Part shown: positions 1 to 6,860 of the stretch, one piece after another
Position numbering within the stretch: the stretch's first letter is position 1
How the letters are laid out: every line of letters begins with the position of its first letter
Source of the DNA: Alphaproteobacteria bacterium
GTDB lineage: Bacteria > Pseudomonadota > Alphaproteobacteria > Rhizobiales > Xanthobacteraceae
Length of the DNA stretch: 8,699 nt
Assembly: GCA_005883445.1 (NCBI GenBank)
Contig: VAZL01000103.1
Coordinates: 1 to 8,699, forward strand
Reading direction: 5' to 3'
Made by a program: the position numbers and the translations under genes
Notes under the pieces: model-generated
The model's input: the letters and a program-made list of their open reading frames with translations, nothing else
The model's database searches: none
What the model was told of the DNA's origin: nothing

Positions 1-170
1 AGGAATTTATCGCACGCCAGCTCAAGACTTGATCGCGTAGCTTGCCCGCGGTTTGTAGACATCCACAGACGTCTGCTGATTTTGTCGCTTTCTGGGCGAA
101 GCGGACATGGCGATCGTGGGCGGCGTTGACCGGTCGGTAATGACCCAACTCCGACGTCCGCCGGCCCTCC
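1..170. other. Gene-free left edge
   Basis: No supported gene lies between the window edge and the stop codon of the leftward MmgE/PrpD gene. There is a perfect 10-bp palindrome, CAGACGTCTG, at 66-75, and a short inverted repeat, GGTC-ggtaat-GACC, at 132-145. Neither is followed by a T tract on either strand, so no terminator for the leftward gene is called. A leftward 28-codon reading frame that starts at an ATG near 109 has no recognisable product and no clear ribosome-binding site. Confidence 0.5.
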
Positions 171-1579
171 CTATGTCGGCAATGCAAGCTCGCCCAGTAA
201 CGAAGGCAGATCGTCCGTTCGATCGAGCGTCCACAGCGTCCGCAGGATGCGGTCCGTCCGATCTTTTTCCCAGCGCTTACCCACGTTGCCGCGAAATTTG
301 CGGTCGATTTCGTCTCTGTTCATCGGCCGTGCCGCAAAACCCGGCGCGTAGTCGATCTCGCGTGATATCCGCTGCCCGTCCAACAGGATCGCCGTCACGC
401 GCGTGGGAACGGCGCCTCCAACCTTCGCAGTGAGGATGGGGTCCTCGCTGACTTTGATCTTTTGCATGAAGGCGAGGATGCGCGAATCGCGGTACATTTG
501 CGGCGCGAAGCTTTCATTCGTGATGTCGCCGTCAACCATCGCCCGCGCCGTTATATACGGCAGGCTGTGGTCCGCGGTCTCCCTGGTTTGCGGCGACCAT
601 TTCTCGGGTTCGCTCCCGGTCCGCTCAAAGCCACGGCCCGTCGTCGCGATTTCGATTGAGGCAATCCGATCGAGCGAGCCCACTTCCTTGGTAACTTCGA
701 TGCCGGCCACGATCGCCGTCTGCGTGTAAATGACCGCCGGATAAGCCTTCAGACTGCATTGGTGGATGCGAAACGGAACGCCACGCCGACCGAAGGTCTC
801 GACGTCGACATGGGCCGGCCCGGACACCTGCTTGAAGAAGCCGGAGCGACCTTCAAAGATGGGCGCCGGGCCAGTCACGCCACCGCGTGCCAGCAGCGCG
901 GCGAAGACGGCATTGCGCGCCGCTTCGGCGGCCGCGAGTCCCTTCCAGTCGGACAGAGTCTGTATCCGGGTCTGGGCCATCGGGATATGGTCGTTGATGG
1001 CAAGACCGACCGCGTGGGTTAGCCGCTCGGGATCGAGCTTCATCAGCTTGCCTGCCGCGAGCGCCACGGCTGGCAGGCTGAACACCGGCGGATCCCAACC
1101 GCGCGCCGCGATGTCCAAGGAATCCACCAATCGGGAGTTCACTTCATAGGCAAGCGCGATCGCGGTAATCAAATCTTGCGCGTTCGCCCGTTCGGCGTAT
1201 CGTTGAAATCGAGGAAGCGGAACGCGGCGCCATTGGCGAAGGACGCAAGATCGGGCGTCGTGCGCCGGCTCGTTCCGATGACCGTGGCGGTACCGGGCAC
1301 GGCAAGCGCAATCTCGCGGCAGATACGGACGGCTTTTTCCTCGAACGCTCCGATACCGCAGCCGATCGTATCGATGACGTGCACCTTAACCCGCTCGACG
1401 GTCGCAGCGTCGAGGTCGTCGTAGCGCAGGGCATGGGTATAGGCGGCCAGCCGTTCCGCAAGCGGTCGCTCGCGTGGTGGTGATGGATTGTTTTGCGCCA
1501 TGGCAATTCGCGAAGTGATGGGGAGCGCTATTGGACCGGCGGTCAAATGCAGAAGTCGCCTGCGAGTAAGTTTAATCAC
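171..1579 (-). pseudogene. Tat-exported MmgE/PrpD family protein, broken by an internal out-of-frame deletion
   Basis: MmgE/PrpD proteins are dehydratase/decarboxylase/isomerase-fold enzymes such as 2-methylcitrate dehydratase. The N-terminal part (GTG start at 1579, 136 codons to a TGA at 1169-1171) opens with a Tat-like signal (TRRRLLHL, then AMA-Q near residue 29), unusual for a mostly cytosolic family. It reaches the conserved FLDFNDT motif (residues 122-128). The matching C-terminal part is in the -1 frame from about 1199 down to the TAG at 171. It carries AQDLITAIALAYEV, the GWDPP region, INDH, GRSGFF and DHSLPY, all family landmarks. The roughly 20-25 residues normally joining these halves, including the His-Pro motif, are absent. 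The loss also shifts the frame (missing length is 1 modulo 3). In cis-aconitate decarboxylase the corresponding Asp, Thr and His are active-site residues; the His is lost here. The start is fixed by AGGAGG at 1585-1590, 5 nt upstream. Divergent from the hydrolase at 1707. A sequencing or assembly error cannot be excluded. Confidence 0.85.
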
Positions 1580-1706
1580 GATTTCCTCCTAGAAATCTCG
1601 CCAATTGGCGCGCCAGATGCACGCCCGAGCCGCTTCAGACCTGCTATAGTCACTCCGTGATCTTGGCCTTGGGGTAAGCGCCTGCGCAATTGAAGGGGAG
1701 GATATC
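1580..1706. promoter_or_regulatory. Divergent promoter region with two strong ribosome-binding sites
   Basis: This 127-bp spacer must hold the promoters for the leftward MmgE/PrpD gene and the rightward hydrolase. The leftward Shine-Dalgarno is a perfect AGGAGG (complement of 1585-1590). The rightward one is AGGGGAGG at 1694-1701, 5 nt from the GTG at 1707. Two overlapping palindromes, CCAATTGG (1601-1608) and TGGCGCGCCA (1606-1615), could be an operator. TATAGT at 1645-1650 resembles a rightward -10 box, but I see no matching -35. The promoter assignment is inferred from gene layout. Confidence 0.45.
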
Positions 1707-2747
1707 GTGAAAATGCACCCTGTTGCTCTCAGTGTTGTCGCTGCTGCCGCCATGTCTGCGACCACCGCCGTCGCGCAGACGCGCCTTGTTACCGAAGAGA
1801 TGATGGTGAAATCTCCCGATCCGGGGATCGAGATCTACGTGCGCAACAAGCGCCCGGCGCAGATGACCATGTTCCGTCCCGAGCGCACCGTACTCTACGT
1901 ACACGGCGCAACCTATCCCGCGAGCACGGCCTTCGACCTGCAGCTCGGTGGAATGTCATGGATGGACTACATCGCCGCTCGCGGTTACGACGTCTACCTT
2001 CTCGATCTGCGCGGCTACGGCAAATCCACACGCCCGAAGGAAATGTCGGAAGATCCCAAGGCGAGCCCGCCAATCGTGCGTGGTGACACTGCGGTGAAGG
2101 ATATCGGCACTGTCGTTGATTTCATCCTCGCGCGGCGCAATATCCCCCGCCTCAACTTGATCGGCTGGTCGTGGGGCACGGTCAGGATGTCGACATACAC
2201 CGCGCAGAATCCCGGCAAGGTGGAGCGGCTCGTGCTCTACGCACCCGGATGGATCCGGCAGACGGCGTCACTCGTGCAGGCCGGGCCCGGCCCGCTTGGC
2301 GCCTATCGCAAGGTCACGCGTGAGCAAGCGATGCAGCGCTGGATGACCGGCGTGCCCGACGACAAGAAAGCAGCACTGATTCCCGACGGATGGTTCGACG
2401 CCTGGGCGGATGCGACGTGGGCGACCGATTCCGAAGGTGCAAAGGCAAATCCGCCCTATATCCGCGCCCCGAACGGCGTGATTCAAGACAGCCAGGATTA
2501 CTGGGCCGCCGGCAAAGCCTATTACGATCCGGCCAAGATCACCGTCCCGACGTTGCTAGTGCAAGCCGAGTGGGATCGAGACCTCCCACCCTATATGGCA
2601 CAGACGCTGTTTCCACTGCTCGTGAACTCGCCCGGCAAGCGATACGTCATGCTCGCGGAGGGCACGCACACGATCATCATGGAGAAGAACCGGCTGCAAC
2701 TGTTCGAGGCTGTGCAAGCCTTTCTCGACGAGGCAAGTCGGTCCTAG
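1707..2747 (+). CDS. Exported alpha/beta hydrolase
   Basis: A 346-residue alpha/beta-hydrolase-fold protein, probably an esterase or related hydrolase in the periplasm; the substrate is unknown. A Sec-type signal covers residues 1-23 (basic start, hydrophobic AAAAM core, AVA before Q24). Fold landmarks run in order: the oxyanion strand YVHG (64-67); the LLDLRGYGKS stretch (98-107); the nucleophile elbow GWSWG with Ser155; a cap region at about 185-270; the acid strand QAEWD with Asp290; and the catalytic His321 in EGTH. The core is complete, unlike both neighbours. The GTG at 1707 is preferred because AGGGGAGG sits 5 nt upstream; the ATG two codons later would place it 11 nt away. The binding-protein gene follows after 27 bp, so the two are probably cotranscribed. 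The neighbours suggest it works on an organic-acid ester or ring-opened intermediate, but that is inference. The assignment as hydrolase is firm; the specific reaction is not. Confidence 0.9.
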   Translation: MKMHPVALSVVAAAAMSATTAVAQTRLVTEEMMVKSPDPGIEIYVRNKRPAQMTMFRPERTVLYVHGATYPASTAFDLQLGGMSWMDYIAARGYDVYLLDLRGYGKSTRPKEMSEDPKASPPIVRGDTAVKDIGTVVDFILARRNIPRLNLIGWSWGTVRMSTYTAQNPGKVERLVLYAPGWIRQTASLVQAGPGPLGAYRKVTREQAMQRWMTGVPDDKKAALIPDGWFDAWADATWATDSEGAKANPPYIRAPNGVIQDSQDYWAAGKAYYDPAKITVPTLLVQAEWDRDLPPYMAQTLFPLLVNSPGKRYVMLAEGTHTIIMEKNRLQLFEAVQAFLDEASRS

Positions 2748-2774
2748 AGTGGTGTCGCAAGCCCCTGCGATCGA

Positions 2775-3687
2775 ATGAAGCGCCGCGAGTTCATCACGCT
2801 TCTCAGCGGTGCGGCCGTGGCGGTTGTGACGGTGCCACTGGTAGTGGCTGGACAAGATTATCCCAGCCGTTCGATCACGCTGATCGTCAATTTCCCGCCT
2901 GGGGGCTCAACCGATGCCATGGCGCGGATCATCCGCGAGCCGCTAAGCCAGGCGCTCGGGCAGAGCATCATCATCGACAATCGCGGCGGTGCCGGCGGGA
3001 CGACCGGGGCTGCGGCGGTCGCCAATGCCAAGCCCGACGGCTACACGCTTCTACTCTCGGTCAACTCGCCGCTGACGACGAACAAATACCTGCAGAGGAA
3101 CTTTCCGTTCGACCCGAAGACGGCGTTCGCACCTATTACGCTGACATCGGATGTCGCCCTCGTGCTCGCCGTGCATCCGTCATTGCCCGTGCACGATGTG
3201 ACCGAACTCATCGAATACGCAAAGAAGAATCCCGGCAAACTCGCCTACGCCAGCGCCGGTATCGGCTCCAGCCACCACATCTGCGGCGAGCTGCTCAAGC
3301 AGAAAACCGGGATTGACATAGTGCATGTACCCTACCGCGGCGGCGCGCTCGCGGTGCAGGATCTTATCGATTCGCGTCATCGCAGCCGCAGAGAAGACGC
3401 GGCTCCCCGAATTGCCGGATACTCCCACGATCGACGAGACCGTTCCCGGCGTCGTCAACGTCGGCTGGAACGGCCTGCTGGCGCCCGCCGGAACGCCGGC
3501 GCCGATCATCGACAAGCTCAATGTGGCGACGGTGGCGGCGCTGAAGATGCCGGACATCATCGCCAAGATGAAGCTTCAGGGTCTGCACCCACTGAGCAGC
3601 ACGCCGGCGGAATTCGCCAGCCTCCTCGTCAGCGAGGTCGATCATTGGGCCAAGGTCATTCCGTCGATCGGCATTCAGCCGGAATAG
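2775..3687 (+). pseudogene. Bug/TctC-type tripartite tricarboxylate solute-binding protein, broken by an internal out-of-frame deletion
   Basis: Bug proteins are periplasmic receptors that capture carboxylates and related small molecules, often for TctAB transporters. The reading frame starts with MKRREFITLL, a twin-arginine-like signal, then YPSRSITLIVNFPPGG, DNRGGAGG (68-75), KPDGYTLL (86-93) and VPYRGGALAVQDLIDS (185-200), all typical of the family. At about 3370-3376 the homology jumps to the +1 frame, which continues IRVIAAAEKTRLPELPD, GLLAPAGTP and WAKVI and stops at TAG 3685-3687. About 20-25 residues that normally lie between the DLI and (K)LRVIA elements are missing, and the missing length is 2 modulo 3, so the frame is lost. 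With the gap restored the protein would be about 325 residues, normal for the family. The original frame runs on without family similarity into the antisense side of the next gene. The ATG lies 27 bp after the hydrolase stop and has only a weak ribosome-binding site, suggesting coupled expression. No membrane subunits are in view, as is common for orphan Bug genes. Confidence 0.85.
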
Positions 3688-3746
3688 CCGCGACGACCTC
3701 GACTCGTCATCGTTCGCAGTGCCGGCCTACGCCTGCGCCATCGGGG

Positions 3747-5006
3747 CTAGTCGCGTGCGGTCGCCCCGGCCTGCGCGCGGGCAAGATTGCCCTCAACGCT
3801 CAAGCCGAACCAAGGACGCAGATATGTGCCGAGGACGCTGCCGAGGAAAGCTGCGACAAGCCACAACCAGCCGTGCACGCTAGCAGAGGCGATGCCACTG
3901 AAATAGGCGCCGATATTGCAGCCATAGGCAAGGCGTGCGCCGTAGCCGAGCATCAATCCGCCGACCACGGCCGCGAGCAACGAGCGCGGCGGCACTTTCC
4001 AGCCAGGTTTGAACTTCCCCGCAAGTCCGGACGCCAGCAACGCTCCGAGAATGATGCCGAAATCCATGACCGAGGTAATGTCGGCGAACACGCTCTCGCG
4101 TAATGCCTGCGCGCGCGCCGGCGTCTGCCAATAGCCCCAAGACGCCACGTCGACGCCGAGGCCCGTCAGAATTTTCGAGCCCCAGAGCGCAAAGGCCGAG
4201 GTGATGCCCCACGGCCGGCCAGCGAGATAAAGCGTCGCGAAATTGCCGAGCGCAAGCGCGACTGCGCCAGCGACGAGCGGCCAGGGTCCGTGCAGGAAGC
4301 GCCGCCAACCGCGGCGCTGCGTCGTGACACCTGACAGCAGCGTGCCATGCCTGTGCCGCTCGATGACGATCGTCAATAAAGCGATGGCCACAAAACCGGT
4401 GAGGCTGACCAGCAAGGCGGCGACCCAACCCCAAGCGGAGATCAACGAGATTTGACCTACATTGGGCTGCGCCGACCACCACGGCAGATGCCAGGCGCCA
4501 AGCGCGGAACCTGCAATGAAGAAGATGAGCGTCACCAGCATGCGCGTATTGCCGCCTCCGGCTGTGTAAAGCGTGCCGGATGCACAGCCGCCGCCGAGCT
4601 GCATGCCCAGTCCGAACAGGAACGCGCCGACAAGGACAGAAACGCCGACCGCCCCATATTCTCCATGCACCGGCTGGCCAAAAAGGCTGCCCTGCGCGAG
4701 CACAGGAAAGAACAGCAGCACTGCAACCGCAAGCATCACCATTTGCGCGCGTAATCCGGCGCCGCGGCCGTTTGAAATGAAGACGCGCCAGGCCGAGGTG
4801 AAGCCGAACAGCGCGTGGTAGAGGACAACGCCGAGCGCGGCGCCGAGCAGGAAAAGCGCCCCCTGCCGCCAAGTGTAATAATCGGCGAGCGCGAGCGCGC
4901 CGGCCACGACCAGCGCCGATGCAAACGTCACCGCCGCCGAGTTGATGCGGGGGGCCGCACCCTGCTCAGTCGCAAGCAGGCGGGCATCAACGGAAAGGTC
5001 GGTCAT
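3747..5006 (-). CDS. YeeE/YedE family sulfur-compound transporter
   Basis: A 419-residue inner-membrane protein with roughly nine or ten hydrophobic segments and the duplicated core of the YeeE/YedE (TsuA-like) family. Characterised members take up thiosulfate, passing it along conserved cysteines. Both signature loops are present: GMQLGGGCASGTLYTAGGG (134-152) with Cys141, and GYGARLAYGCNIGAYFSG (354-371) with Cys363. It is longer than E. coli YeeE (about 350 residues), mainly through extra N-terminal and central sequence. The C-terminal tail (about 403-419) is hydrophilic. No TusA-like protein, rhodanese or sulfur-assimilation gene is in the window, so the substrate cannot be narrowed. The ATG at 5004-5006 is a reasonable start, with only a modest purine-rich site (GAGATGA) upstream. 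It converges with the broken binding-protein gene across a 59-bp gap without a clear terminator, and diverges from the dehydrogenase at 5313. The family call is confident; the substrate is inferred. Confidence 0.9.
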   Translation of the reverse strand: MTDLSVDARLLATEQGAAPRINSAAVTFASALVVAGALALADYYTWRQGALFLLGAALGVVLYHALFGFTSAWRVFISNGRGAGLRAQMVMLAVAVLLFFPVLAQGSLFGQPVHGEYGAVGVSVLVGAFLFGLGMQLGGGCASGTLYTAGGGNTRMLVTLIFFIAGSALGAWHLPWWSAQPNVGQISLISAWGWVAALLVSLTGFVAIALLTIVIERHRHGTLLSGVTTQRRGWRRFLHGPWPLVAGAVALALGNFATLYLAGRPWGITSAFALWGSKILTGLGVDVASWGYWQTPARAQALRESVFADITSVMDFGIILGALLASGLAGKFKPGWKVPPRSLLAAVVGGLMLGYGARLAYGCNIGAYFSGIASASVHGWLWLVAAFLGSVLGTYLRPWFGLSVEGNLARAQAGATARD

Positions 5007-5115
5007 GGGTCATCTCATTGTCCGAGCACGATGCAGGCACGCGAGGCTCGGTTCCGGGGACGCTTCATGAAGCTAAGTGCAAAACGGCATCTTTCCAAGC
5101 AAAGGGCCTTTCAAT

Positions 5116-5136
5116 CTGGCCGCTGTACTAGGCCAG
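5116..5136. repeat. Inverted repeat, possible operator
   Basis: CTGGCC and GGCCAG flank 9 nt (GCTGTACTA), giving a 21-bp dyad. It sits about 110 bp upstream of the leftward YeeE/YedE start and about 180 bp upstream of the rightward dehydrogenase start. Size and spacing fit a dimeric regulator site, but no regulator gene is in the window and function is unproven. Confidence 0.3.
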
Positions 5137-5215
5137 GCATACTCTGCCCACCATCCGCGGCAGCAGAATTTTCCCTGCGGGACGAAATGATGGCCTTCGC
5201 TTCATGTCCGACGCG

Positions 5216-5235
5216 AATGACCCCGAGCGGTCATT
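5216..5235. repeat. Perfect 7-bp inverted repeat
   Basis: AATGACC at 5216-5222 and GGTCATT at 5229-5235 flank the 6-nt loop CCGAGC. There is no T tract, so it is not an intrinsic terminator. The sequence AATGACCC also occurs at 139-146 in the other gene-free stretch, so it may be part of a decayed intergenic repeat rather than an operator. Confidence 0.35.
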
Positions 5236-5312
5236 GCAGTTGCGGCGCAGCACCGGCATCCTTGCCTTCGCGAACGTGAATTGTCTCGCACACCGCGCGA
5301 AAGGGCTCCTGC

Positions 5313-6644
5313 ATGTCCGTCGTTTCCCCGCATCAGACCATCGCTGCCGAGGCGCCCCGGGACACATCGCCTGGCGCTCGACCGCCCGGCAGCGCATCCC
5401 CCCAGACCACAAGCGCGGACCGACCGCTCGCGGCGACGCAACGTTCGCAAACCGCGGTTCCGCGCCGCCTGCGGCGTTACCTGTCGCTCGCGGATTTTGA
5501 GAAAACGGCCCGCCGGCGCCTTCCGAGGATGATCTACGGCTTCATCGCGGGAGCCGTCGAGACCGACGCGGCGCTGCGCGATAACCGCCGCGCTTTCGAC
5601 GAATACGGCTTCGTTCCGCGCGTGCTCAACGATGTCTCGAGCCGCAACCAGATGACGACGCTATTCGGCGTGACCTACGCCGCGCCGTTCGGCATCCCGC
5701 CGTTCGGGTCCGCCGCGCTGTGCGCGTATCGCGGCGACATCGTGCTCGCGCGCGCGGCCGCGGCGGCGAATGTGCCGATGATTCTCAGCGCGGCCTCCTT
5801 GATCAAGCTCGAGGACGTTAGGCGGGCAAACCCGGCCGCCTGGTACCAGGCCTATTTGGCGGGCGATGCGTCGCGCATCGAGCCGCTCCTCGATCGGGTC
5901 GCCGCCGCCGGCTACGACACCTTCGTGGTGACCGCCGACGTGCCGGTTCCCTCGAACCGCGAGCACAACATTCGCACCGGCTTCCAGGTCCCGCTCCTGA
6001 TCACACCGCGGGTCGCCTGGGATGTAGCGACGCATCCGCATTGGCTGCTCGGCACCTGGATGCGCACGCTGAAAAATCACGGCATGCCGCATTTCGAGAA
6101 TATGGACGCGACGCGCGGTCCACCCGTCCTGTCCAAGAATCTCGTGCGCAATATCGGCAATCGCGACCAACTCGCCTGGAAGCATGTCGAATTGATACGC
6201 CGGCGCTGGAAGGGAAAGCTCGTGGTGAAGGGCTTGATCGCCCCGCAGGATGCCCGCATCGCGCGCGAATGCGGCGTCGATGGAGTGATGGTCTCCAATC
6301 ATGGCGGCCGGCAGCTTGACCATACGGTGTCGCCGCTACGCACGCTGCCCGAGATCGCAGCCGAAGCGAAGGGCATGACCGTGATACTGGACGGGGGCGT
6401 GCGGCGCGGCACCGACGTGCTCAAGGCGCTCGCGCTTGGCGCGCAGTTCGTGTTTGTCGGCCGGCCGTTCCTCTTCGCGGCGGTGGCTGCTGGCGAGTCT
6501 GGCGTGCAGCGCGCCCTTACCCTGCTGAAGGATGAGGTGGATCGCGACATGGCATTGCTCGGCGTGCGCAGCATTGCCGAGGTCACGCCGGACCTGGTCC
6601 GCCGGCTCGGTCCCGAACCGCCATTCGGCCGCAACACTCCCTGA
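5313..6644 (+). CDS. FMN-dependent alpha-hydroxy-acid dehydrogenase (lactate/mandelate dehydrogenase-like)
   Basis: A 443-residue member of the FMN-dependent alpha-hydroxy-acid oxidase/dehydrogenase family, which oxidises L-lactate, glycolate, mandelate and similar acids to 2-keto acids. Active-site elements visible are QAY with Gln179 and Tyr181, TADVP with Arg216 nearby, VVKG with Lys306, the catalytic SNHGGRQLD with His330 and Arg333, and the phosphate-binding DGGVRRGTDVLKALALGA (360-377) followed by VGRPF. The segment at about 225-275 lies where membrane-bound relatives such as mandelate dehydrogenase carry a membrane-contact insertion, so membrane association is possible. Two oddities: residues 1-55 are a Pro/Ser/Ala/Arg-rich extension before the usual start of the domain, and the substrate-binding Tyr near the N terminus (Tyr24 of glycolate oxidase) aligns with Phe77 in IYGFIAGA, a loop also one residue shorter. 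The ATG at 5313 has AAAGGG about 7 nt upstream; internal starts such as Met73 would cut into the domain. It stands alone on its strand. Exact substrate unknown. Confidence 0.9.
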   Translation: MSVVSPHQTIAAEAPRDTSPGARPPGSASPQTTSADRPLAATQRSQTAVPRRLRRYLSLADFEKTARRRLPRMIYGFIAGAVETDAALRDNRRAFDEYGFVPRVLNDVSSRNQMTTLFGVTYAAPFGIPPFGSAALCAYRGDIVLARAAAAANVPMILSAASLIKLEDVRRANPAAWYQAYLAGDASRIEPLLDRVAAAGYDTFVVTADVPVPSNREHNIRTGFQVPLLITPRVAWDVATHPHWLLGTWMRTLKNHGMPHFENMDATRGPPVLSKNLVRNIGNRDQLAWKHVELIRRRWKGKLVVKGLIAPQDARIARECGVDGVMVSNHGGRQLDHTVSPLRTLPEIAAEAKGMTVILDGGVRRGTDVLKALALGAQFVFVGRPFLFAAVAAGESGVQRALTLLKDEVDRDMALLGVRSIAEVTPDLVRRLGPEPPFGRNTP

Positions 6645-6759
6645 GCGACGTGCCGCGCAACGCAAAACGCCTAGATGAGTTCAGAAGGCTGATCGGCAAG
6701 TGCCGGCAGCATGCGGCTCGTTCCAAATACCAGGCCGGGCTGATAGCATGATCGTCGTC
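6645..6759. other. Gene-free spacer downstream of the dehydrogenase
   Basis: This stretch joins the dehydrogenase stop to the structured element. I see no gene or terminator here. TGATAGCAT at 6741-6749 looks like a weak extended -10 box, with TTCCAA at 6721-6726 as a poor -35 at 17-bp spacing. If real, transcription would start near 6757, just before the first stem-loop of the following element. Confidence 0.3.
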
Positions 6760-6809
6760 TTTCTTGACCGGCAGTTCGCAAGACCGGACCAAGAAAAAGG
6801 GGGAGGATC

Positions 6810-6860
6810 ATGAAAAAATCCAATTGTCATTGGATGGACCCGGCAACGAGGGGCCGCTAG
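6810..6860 (+). CDS. 16-residue small ORF or leader peptide
   Basis: The ORF encodes MKKSNCHWMDPATRGR. It is preceded by AAGGGGGAGGATC, a near-ideal Shine-Dalgarno with the GGAGG core about 4 nt from the ATG, stronger than that of most genes here. Codons 3-9 form hairpin 2. The TAG stop (6858-6860) is the last three bases of the 5' arm of the intrinsic terminator. A ribosome finishing this ORF would therefore cover that arm and could stop the terminator from forming, the classic geometry of a translation-coupled attenuator. Cys, His, Trp and Met occur consecutively, but there is no run of one amino acid as in amino-acid biosynthesis leaders. The translation signal is seen directly; translation and function are inference. 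Confidence 0.5.
   Translation: MKKSNCHWMDPATRGR

Larger units (their letters stand above)
5007..5312. promoter_or_regulatory. Divergent intergenic region with inverted repeats
   Basis: This 306-bp spacer separates two divergent genes and should hold both promoters. No convincing gene or sigma-70-like box is seen. Inverted repeats visible are: the 12-bp palindrome GCTTCATGAAGC (5062-5073); CTGGCC-9 nt-GGCCAG (5116-5136), spaced like an operator half-site pair; CTGCC-10 nt-GGCAG (5144-5163); and AATGACC-6 nt-GGTCATT (5216-5235), a perfect 7-bp stem. A purine run, AAAGGG, about 7 nt before the ATG at 5313, is the likely ribosome-binding site for the dehydrogenase. A small rightward reading frame from the ATG at 5204 has no recognisable product. 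Confidence 0.45.

Noticed and set aside
1169..1205. Programmed ribosomal frameshifting in the MmgE/PrpD gene
   Set aside because: There is no slippery heptamer at the frame change, and a conserved block of residues is missing from the DNA. A frameshift alone would not restore the protein.
2390..3316. Rightward 308-codon frame bridging the hydrolase and binding-protein genes
   Set aside because: It is out of frame with both recognised proteins, has an Arg-rich composition and shows no family motif.
3363..3380. Programmed frameshifting or a fusion protein extending from the Bug gene to 4103
   Set aside because: The extended frame beyond 3376 has no family similarity and runs antisense through the YeeE/YedE gene, while the true continuation is in another frame. 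No slippery site is present.
3880..4872. A 330-codon second frame on the same strand inside the YeeE/YedE gene
   Set aside because: It is Arg/Ala-rich and motif-free, and it overlaps a transporter with two intact signature loops, so it is a high-GC shadow.
5661..6323. Leftward 220-codon frame opposite the dehydrogenase
   Set aside because: It covers the conserved FMN-enzyme core on the other strand and has no recognisable domain.
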